Below are positions 6,134 through 10,560 of a stretch of 10,560 nt of DNA, in pieces. Each line of letters opens with the position of its first letter. Position 1 is the stretch's first letter. The position numbers were made by a program, and so were the translations under genes. The stretch is from Candidatus Hydrogenedens sp. (lineage in GTDB: Bacteria > Hydrogenedentota > Hydrogenedentia > Hydrogenedentales > Hydrogenedentaceae): the NCBI GenBank assembly GCA_020216745.1, contig JAIWNQ010000286.1, positions 1 through 10,560 of the forward strand. The letters run 5' to 3'. The notes below the pieces were generated by a model, which was not told the DNA's origin, ran no database searches, and worked only from the letters and a program-made list of their open reading frames with translations.

Positions 6134-7465
6134 ATGGGGACCAGCAATGAAAAACAAACATTGTCCAGACGCAGTTTCATGAAGACATCTGCGTTGCTTG
6201 CGTCTTTCCCTTTAGTTCCTTCCTTTTCTCTCTTTGGCAAAGACCCGAAACCTTCTGAAAAAGTAGGTGTGGCTTTCATTGGGACAGGAGGACGAGGAAG
6301 ATATTTGATGGATGCTTTAATGTCCGTAAAAGAAGCTCAAATCAGGGCTTTATGTGATGTACGGAAAGAGGATTTAGATGAGGCTTATGAGGATGTCCGT
6401 AAGAAATTTAAGGACGTATCCCTTTACAGAGATTTTCATGAAGTCTTATCCCGTTCAGATATAGATGCGGTAGTTATTGCTACCAATGACCATTGGCATG
6501 GAATTCTTGCTGTTTTATCTGCCCAGGCAGGGAAAGATATGTATGTTGAAAAGCCTTTATGTATTTCTATTCAGGACGATTTGAAAGTTAGAGAGGCAAT
6601 AAAGAAGCACAACCGTATCTTCCAGTTTGGAACTCAACAGCGTTCTAATGACGATTTTCGATTTGCCTGTGAATTGGTTAGAAATGGCTATATTGGTGAA
6701 TTAAAGAAAATCCGTGTTGGAGTGCCTGGTGGCATTGTGGGTCCTACATGTGGAGAAGAACCTGTTCCTGCTCCCGAAGATTTCAATTATGAAATGTGGT
6801 TAGGACCTGCCCCTACAGTTCCCTATTGCAAGGCACGAACCGAGAGACCCAATTGGTACCATATTGCAGATTATGCGATGGGCTTCATCGGAGGTTGGGG
6901 AATTCATCATGTTGATATTGCCCAATGGGGACATGGTAATGATGAGACATCGGGACCCATTGAATATGAAGGAAAGGGAGAATTCCCAAAAGAAGGCATT
7001 TGCGATTGTGCAATGGCGTGGGATGTCCAGATGAAATATGCAGATGGTATCATTGTCCATTTTACCAATGAACAAACAGAGAAAAAAGAACCCAACCTGA
7101 ACCCCACAGGAATAACCTTCGAAGGGACAGAAGGAACTGTGTATGTTAATCGGGAGACACTCCAGGCAAAACCTGAAAAATTACTGGATATTAAATTGAA
7201 GCCGACAGATGTTCATCTGTATCAGAGTAAACATCACTTAAAGAACTTCATTGAATGTGTGAAAACACGAAAACAAACCATAGCCAATATTGATGTTGCA
7301 GTGCGTTCCAATGCACTTTGTTTATTAAGTGATATTGCCATTCGTACCCAGAAAATCATTCGCTGGGACCCCGAAAAAGAAGTCATAACAGACCCTTCCC
7401 CCTTACCCGATAATGTCCAGCAACTCATCCATCGTCCCAAAAAACAACCCTGGAATGTTATTTAA
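6134..7465 (+). CDS. Tat-exported Gfo/Idh/MocA family NAD(P)-dependent oxidoreductase
   Basis: This 443-residue sugar or glycoside dehydrogenase belongs to the glucose-fructose-oxidoreductase/inositol-dehydrogenase family. Seen directly: a twin-arginine signal, LSRRSFMKTSALLAS (10-24, RR at 12-13). It is followed by the Rossmann fold with GTGGRG (50-55), the cofactor acid in ALCDVRKED, ATNDHWHGI (116-124) and the family's EKP motif in YVEKPLC (137-143). GGWGIHHVDIAQWG (253-266) contains the catalytic-site His and Asp. The C-terminal part, with VHFTNEQ and ITFEGTEGTVYVNRE, is the alpha/beta substrate domain. AAGGAG 7 bases before the ATG supports the start. Tat export lets such enzymes leave the cytoplasm folded, with the nucleotide already bound, as known for Zymomonas glucose-fructose oxidoreductase. 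Context suggests C3 oxidation of a sugar that the DUF1080 fusion then processes; this is inference. The gene is 23 bases after the fusion gene and 16 bases before the DUF2703 gene. Confidence 0.95.
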   Translation: MGTSNEKQTLSRRSFMKTSALLASFPLVPSFSLFGKDPKPSEKVGVAFIGTGGRGRYLMDALMSVKEAQIRALCDVRKEDLDEAYEDVRKKFKDVSLYRDFHEVLSRSDIDAVVIATNDHWHGILAVLSAQAGKDMYVEKPLCISIQDDLKVREAIKKHNRIFQFGTQQRSNDDFRFACELVRNGYIGELKKIRVGVPGGIVGPTCGEEPVPAPEDFNYEMWLGPAPTVPYCKARTERPNWYHIADYAMGFIGGWGIHHVDIAQWGHGNDETSGPIEYEGKGEFPKEGICDCAMAWDVQMKYADGIIVHFTNEQTEKKEPNLNPTGITFEGTEGTVYVNRETLQAKPEKLLDIKLKPTDVHLYQSKHHLKNFIECVKTRKQTIANIDVAVRSNALCLLSDIAIRTQKIIRWDPEKEVITDPSPLPDNVQQLIHRPKKQPWNVI

Positions 7466-7481
7466 AGGAAAGTAAAAAGTT

Positions 7482-7868
7482 GTGGAAGATAAAATATTGA
7501 AAATTGAGTGGGAACGGCTTGTTTCAGAAGGGGAGACTTGTCCGAGATGTGGGGATACGGAGAATGAGTTGGAAAAGGCAGTGGCTCAGTTGCAGTCTAT
7601 GCTAAAGTCGAAAGGGATTGTTGTCATTCTTGAAAAACGGGAAATTACACCAGAACAGTTTCAGAACAATCCGCTTCAATCAAACAGGATTATTATCAAT
7701 GGCCGATTATTAGAAGAGTATATTAATGCGAAGACGGGAAAGAGCCCGTGTTGTAGTGTTTGTGGTCCCAATGATTGTAGAACGGTGAAGGTTGATAATA
7801 CAATTTATGAAGCTATCCCATCCACGATAATTATTGAGGCAGTTATGAAAGCACTGTATTATATATGA
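7482..7868 (+). CDS. Small Cys-rich DUF2703 family protein
   Basis: This 128-residue cytoplasmic protein, without signal or membrane segment, matches my recollection of the DUF2703 family; its function is not known. Seen directly: the opening KIEWERLV, then GETCPRCGDTE with Cys20 and Cys23 in a CxxC arrangement, and a long helix (about 28-44). GIVVILEKREITPEQF follows, then LQSNRIIINGRLLEEY (65-80), and a second cysteine cluster SPCCSVCGPNDCRTV (Cys90, 91, 94, 99). A CxxC before a helix and a later strand-turn-strand are reminiscent of thioredoxin-like folds. The second cluster could bind metal or act in thiol chemistry. Both ideas are inference. It starts with GTG at 7482, supported by AAAGGAAAG about 9 bases upstream and by the short 16-base gap to the oxidoreductase, which places it in the same transcript. 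Whether it serves the sugar enzymes or merely shares their transcript cannot be told. Confidence 0.82.
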   Translation: MEDKILKIEWERLVSEGETCPRCGDTENELEKAVAQLQSMLKSKGIVVILEKREITPEQFQNNPLQSNRIIINGRLLEEYINAKTGKSPCCSVCGPNDCRTVKVDNTIYEAIPSTIIIEAVMKALYYI

Positions 7869-7968
7869 TGACCAATCATGTTAAAGGTGATAAAGGTTTA
7901 TAAAGGAAAAGTATTACCTAAGTAAAGAGTGAAATATGGATGTTGTGAATAATAGTCGGAAGTTGAGT

Positions 7969-8931
7969 TTAACTGATTGCGAATCCTAATTCTTTTAATG
8001 ATTGTATTCCTTGCTTTACTTCTTCCACAGATTTCATTAGTGCGGATTTATTTTCATTGGAAAGGGGCAACTCGATGATTTTTTCTACCCCTTTCGCCCC
8101 TAATATACAGGGCAACCCTACAAATACACCAGAAATTCCATATTCCCCTTGTGCATATACGGCACAGGGTAACAACGCTTTTTCGTCATGCAAAATAGCC
8201 TTGACCATTCTTGCAGAACTTGCAGATGGTGCATAATAAGCACTGCCTGTTTTTAAGAGGGATACAATTTCTGCACCGCCTTTTCTTGTCCTATCAATAA
8301 TCTGTTCCAATCGTTCTGTAGGAATAAGTTCTTTTACAGGAATTCCGGCAACGGTGGTATAGTCCGGTATTGGAACCATCAAATCACCGTGGGAGCCTAA
8401 CACCATTGCATTTACTTGCTTCTGGCTTACACCGAGTTCCTCCGCAATAAATGAACACATCCTTGCACTGTCTAAACAGCCTGCCATTCCCATTATTTTT
8501 GATGGGGGATGGTTCAATAAATGGAAAGCCAACTGCACCATGATGTCCAAAGGATTCGTTATAACGATTACAATGGCATCTGGTGCAAATCGCTTTATGT
8601 AATCACAAATATTAGCAATAATTTTCCCATTCTTTTCCAACAAATCGAGACGACTCATCCCTGGTTTTCTTGGAAAGCCTGCAGAAATAACGATGATGTC
8701 TGCATCCTTCATATCCGAAAAATCATTACTGCCTTGTATGGAAACACTATACCCACGAACCACACCTGCCTGTATCAAATCTAATGCCTTCCCCTGCGGT
8801 AAGCCTTCCACAATATCCAGGAGCAACACATCGCCTAACTCCATTTCGACGCAATACTGTGCAAAAGTGGCTCCAACATTTCCTGCTCCAACAGATACAA
8901 TTTTAGGTCGGCTAAATTTACCTTTTGTCAT
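7969..8931 (-). CDS. mdh: Malate dehydrogenase (LDH-like, NAD-dependent)
   Basis: This cytoplasmic enzyme interconverts malate and oxaloacetate with NAD in central carbon metabolism. At 320 residues it has the usual length of the LDH-like bacterial MDH group. Seen directly: the nucleotide-binding GAGNVG (15-20) and Asp39 at the end of the second strand (LLLDI), which favours NAD over NADP. The mobile loop FPRKPGMSR (86-94) has Arg88 in the position where MDH carries Arg and LDH carries Gln, which argues for malate rather than lactate. Also present are ITNPLD with Asn126, LDSAR with Asp154 and Arg157, and the catalytic His181 in LGSHGDLMVP. AAGGAG lies 6 bases before the ATG at 8929-8931. The gene follows the SIS-domain gene by 40 bases on the same strand and is probably co-transcribed. 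It converges on the DUF2703 gene across 100 bases in which I found no convincing terminator. Confidence 0.95.
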   Translation of the reverse strand: MTKGKFSRPKIVSVGAGNVGATFAQYCVEMELGDVLLLDIVEGLPQGKALDLIQAGVVRGYSVSIQGSNDFSDMKDADIIVISAGFPRKPGMSRLDLLEKNGKIIANICDYIKRFAPDAIVIVITNPLDIMVQLAFHLLNHPPSKIMGMAGCLDSARMCSFIAEELGVSQKQVNAMVLGSHGDLMVPIPDYTTVAGIPVKELIPTERLEQIIDRTRKGGAEIVSLLKTGSAYYAPSASSARMVKAILHDEKALLPCAVYAQGEYGISGVFVGLPCILGAKGVEKIIELPLSNENKSALMKSVEEVKQGIQSLKELGFAIS

Positions 8932-8971
8932 AATCTACTCCTTGATATTTAATGTTGGTATGAAGAATTAA

Positions 8972-9628
8972 TCATCTTTTTTCTGGGAAGAAATGTGCCT
9001 CAACCATTGCACAAAGAGTATGCCATATAGGTTGATGTGCCTCTTGAATGACTTTTGTGGTTGCTCCAGGGACTTTAATGCAAACATGAGCATACTTTGA
9101 TAGGAGCCCGCCTGAAGGACCTGTCATAGCAATAACTGTCCCTTTTTTTGCTCGAGCAACACTCACAGCATAAAGGCAGTTTTTTGCATTGCCAGAGGTT
9201 GAGATTGTTAATAAAATATCCCCTGCATTCATTAAAACATTTAATTCCTGAGCAAAGGCAATATCTCTCATAGGACAGTCATTTTCGATGGCTGTTTTCA
9301 ATGAACTGTTCATTCCCAAAGGGATAGCACGTAGCCCCGCTTCCAGATATTCACTTAATTCTGCTCCCATATATTCATTTACTATACACTCTTTGAGGGT
9401 AGTATCTAATGGTCGTTTCCGCTCGAAACTTTTAACCAATTCACCAGCAATGTGTAAGGCATCTGCGTATGAACCTCCATTGCCACAGGTGAAAAGAGTC
9501 CCATGATGCTTAAAACATTCGACAAGTAATTGATGTGCTTTTAATATATTCTCAGAGCATGAGGCTAAGTCAGGTCGACGAGATAATAAATCATCAAAAA
9601 TTTCTTTTTCGATAGGAGATAAATTCAT
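8972..9628 (-). CDS. SIS-domain protein, GmhA-like (phosphoheptose-isomerase family)
   Basis: This 218-residue cytoplasmic sugar-phosphate-binding protein belongs to the GmhA/DiaA branch of SIS proteins. GmhA converts sedoheptulose 7-phosphate to D-glycero-manno-heptose 7-phosphate for LPS core or surface glycans. Seen directly: TLFTCGNGGSYADALHIAGELV (44-65, with E63 in the GmhA active-site region), DILLTISTSGNAKN (137-150, phosphate-binding loop) and VIQEAHQPIWHTLC (193-206, the conserved Gln-Glu and His cluster). A roughly 30-residue insertion (about 86-120, EYMGAELSEYLEAGLRAIPLG) makes it longer than E. coli GmhA. The frame opens upstream at 9706, but the ATG at 9626-9628 is preferred. 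AAGGA lies 10 bases before it, a TATAAT promoter ends at 9678 between the two candidates, and family homology begins after it. DiaA-like or another SIS function is possible. No other heptose genes are in view. Confidence 0.82.
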   Translation of the reverse strand: MNLSPIEKEIFDDLLSRRPDLASCSENILKAHQLLVECFKHHGTLFTCGNGGSYADALHIAGELVKSFERKRPLDTTLKECIVNEYMGAELSEYLEAGLRAIPLGMNSSLKTAIENDCPMRDIAFAQELNVLMNAGDILLTISTSGNAKNCLYAVSVARAKKGTVIAMTGPSGGLLSKYAHVCIKVPGATTKVIQEAHQPIWHTLCAMVEAHFFPEKR

Positions 9629-9677
9629 AATAGTTATTTCCTTAAATTTATGAAGATGGTATACGTGAGGTGAAGAA

Positions 9678-9686
9678 ATTATACCA
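9678..9686 (-). promoter_or_regulatory. Extended -10 promoter of the SIS gene / mdh unit
   Basis: On the minus strand, TGG directly precedes a perfect TATAAT (9683-9678); no good -35 is visible. The predicted start near 9671 gives a leader of about 43 bases to the ATG at 9628. It also rules against translation from the upstream in-frame ATG at 9706. Confidence 0.55.
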
Positions 9687-9706
9687 AGTTTAACTGAACA
9701 AATCAT

Positions 9707-9947
9707 AAAACGGAATTTAAAATCTTTTAATCAGAAAGCACTGTCCACAAAAATTTTTAATTCTTTAACTAATCAATTTTTATTGTATCCAAGGGATGCA
9801 CATTATTATTACGTTATATTTCTCAATGTTTTATGGGAATATTTAGTGTTATTTCCTCTATTTGATAATTGCCTTATATGTCATTCTAATAATCAGAACA
9901 TCCGTTTTTTTAGAGAGGTGCTCATCAATTATCCTCGATTTGTTAAG
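9707..9947. other. Gene-free AT-rich interval between the divergent SIS and tRNA/tuf units
   Basis: Nothing supported is seen here apart from the promoters at its two edges. A 63-codon plus-strand frame (9783-9974) lacks a ribosome-binding site, shows no family motif and overlaps the tRNA promoter. Confidence 0.5.
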
Positions 9948-9977
9948 TTGACAAGAGAAATGGATGTTTGGTAAAAT
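9948..9977 (+). promoter_or_regulatory. Strong promoter of the tRNA-tuf operon
   Basis: A perfect TTGACA (9948-9953) and TAAAAT (9972-9977) are separated by 18 bases, close to the sigma-70 consensus. Transcription would start near 9984, about 26 bases before the first tRNA. Such strength fits a stable-RNA and elongation-factor operon. Confidence 0.8.
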
Positions 9978-10009
9978 ATTTATCCCCATGAGGATAAAAA
10001 TGAAGAATC

Positions 10010-10085
10010 GCTGGCGTAGCTCAGCAGGTAGAGCAGCTGACTTGTAATCAGCAGGTCGGGGGTTCGATTCCCTTCGCCAGCTCCA
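10010..10085 (+). tRNA. tRNA-Thr, anticodon UGU
   Basis: A full cloverleaf of 76 bases is seen. The acceptor arm GCTGGCG/CGCCAGC is perfect, the D arm is GCTC/GAGC, and the anticodon arm GCTGA/TCAGC encloses loop CTTGTAA (anticodon TGT, reading ACA). The T loop is TTCGATT. The T-stem GGGGG/CCCTT uses two G-U pairs. CCA is encoded. This is the first gene of the tRNA-tuf transcript and corresponds to E. coli thrU by position and anticodon. Confidence 0.97.
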
Positions 10086-10107
10086 GGAAATTGAATATAC
10101 GTTTTGT

Positions 10108-10193
10108 GGTGGGCTGCCCGAGTGGTTAAAGGGGACGGGCTGTAAACCCGTTGGCTAGCGCCTACGTTGGTTCGAATCCAGCGCCCACCACCA
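10108..10193 (+). tRNA. tRNA-Tyr, anticodon GUA
   Basis: An 86-base class II tRNA. The acceptor is GGTGGGC/GCCCACC, the anticodon arm ACGGG/CCCGT encloses loop CTGTAAA (anticodon GTA, Tyr), and the long variable arm around TGGCTAGCGCCTA is typical of bacterial tRNA-Tyr. The T arm is GTTGG/CCAGC with loop TTCGAAT, and ACCA is encoded at the 3' end. It matches E. coli tyrU by position. Confidence 0.97.
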
Positions 10194-10234
10194 CTTGTGA
10201 TAAATCGCAGAAATGCGTTTATATAGATTGCGAT

Positions 10235-10310
10235 GCGGGAGTAGCTCAGTTGGTAGAGCGTCAGCCTTCCAAGCTGAGGGTCACGGGTTCGAATCCCGCC
10301 TCCCGCTCCA
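10235..10310 (+). tRNA. tRNA-Gly, anticodon UCC
   Basis: A 76-base cloverleaf. The acceptor GCGGGAG/CTCCCGC is perfect, and the anticodon arm TCAGC/GCTGA encloses loop CTTCCAA (anticodon TCC, reading GGA/GGG). The T loop is TTCGAAT and CCA is encoded. The outermost T-stem pair is A-C, a mild irregularity. It corresponds to E. coli glyT by position. Confidence 0.97.
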
Positions 10311-10316
10311 TAATAT

Positions 10317-10392
<76 letters not shown>

Positions 10393-10468
10393 TTAGTCAT
10401 AAAGGTTTATTAGGTAAGTAATTTAAAATTTAACTAAAAACAAAACCTAAAAAAGAAGGAATACAACG

Positions 10469-10560
10469 ATGTCGAAGCAGAAGTTTGAGCGGAAGAAGCC
10501 GCATGTGAACATTGGGACGATAGGACACGTGGATCATGGTAAGACGACATTAACGAGTGC
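10469..10560 (+). CDS. tuf: Elongation factor Tu, N-terminus (gene runs off the right edge)
   Basis: This is the start of EF-Tu, the GTPase that delivers aminoacyl-tRNA to the ribosome. Thirty complete codons are visible: [31 protein letters not shown]. They include the P-loop GHVDHGKT (G1 motif) that binds GTP. AAGAAGGA (10453-10460) lies 8 bases before the ATG. It is the fifth gene of the tRNA-tuf transcript, 76 bases after tRNA-Thr(GGU), so the tRNAs must be cut from a shared precursor. The rest of the protein is outside the window. Confidence 0.97.
   Translation, partial: MSKQKFERKKPHVNIGTIGHVDHGKTTLTS

Noticed and set aside
7861..7968. Small inverted repeat (ATGAT...ATCAT near 7865-7879) as a terminator between the convergent genes
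   Set aside because: The stem is only 5 bp, AT-rich, overlaps the DUF2703 stop region and has no T-tract on either strand.
7969..8931. Possibility that the dehydrogenase is lactate dehydrogenase
   Set aside because: The substrate loop reads FPRKPGMSR with Arg88 where lactate dehydrogenases carry Gln, which indicates malate dehydrogenase.
9629..9706. N-terminal extension of the SIS-domain gene from the ATG at 9704-9706
   Set aside because: The likely promoter TATAAT at 9683-9678 lies inside this extension, the extra residues match nothing in the family, and a good AAGGA precedes the ATG at 9628.
9783..9974. 63-codon plus-strand frame rich in aromatic and hydrophobic residues
   Set aside because: It has no ribosome-binding site or recognisable domain, and it overlaps the strong promoter of the tRNA-tuf operon. 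It is most likely chance in AT-rich DNA.

Overview
The window looks like chromosomal DNA of a Gram-negative-type, saccharolytic bacterium of moderate to low GC. Core genes (purA, rpsD, mdh, tuf and a tRNA cluster) surround a small accessory operon for exported sugar enzymes. The operon combines a ThuA-like protein, a xylose-isomerase-like/DUF1080 fusion and a Tat-exported Gfo/Idh/MocA oxidoreductase. That combination is typical of Planctomycetota, Verrucomicrobiota, Lentisphaerota, Hydrogenedentota and related groups, and of some Bacteroidota. The phylum is an inference from gene content only; a tree of S4, EF-Tu or Mdh would settle it.

Layout. (1) 1-1200, minus strand: the 5' part of purA, preceded by a complete single-gene rpsD unit with a candidate promoter, a leader hairpin and a clear intrinsic terminator. 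(2) 1201-1488: AT-rich DNA with no recognised gene. (3) 1489-3615, minus: a large polytopic membrane protein resembling GT-C/family-39 glycosyltransferases, with a soluble helical C-terminal part. (4) 3616-3800: a divergent promoter region. (5) 3804-7868, plus: four closely spaced genes, namely a ThuA-like secreted protein, the secreted sugar-isomerase-like/DUF1080 fusion, the Tat-exported oxidoreductase, and a small Cys-rich DUF2703 protein. (6) 7969-9628, minus: a two-gene unit of a GmhA-like SIS-domain protein followed by malate dehydrogenase. (7) 9948-10560, plus: a near-consensus promoter followed by tRNA-Thr(UGU), tRNA-Tyr(GUA), tRNA-Gly(UCC), tRNA-Thr(GGU) and the start of tuf. This is the same order as the E. 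coli thrU-tyrU-glyT-thrT-tufB operon.

How the genes may work together. In the 3804-7868 operon, the oxidoreductase could oxidise a sugar or glycoside at C3. The DUF1080 domain, a family linked to 3-keto-disaccharide hydrolysis, and the isomerase-like TIM barrel could then cleave or rearrange the keto-sugar. ThuA-like proteins are recurrent partners in such loci. All three carry export signals, so the chemistry would take place outside the cytoplasm. The DUF2703 protein has no export signal and its role is unknown. No CRISPR array, insertion sequence, phage gene or defence system was seen.
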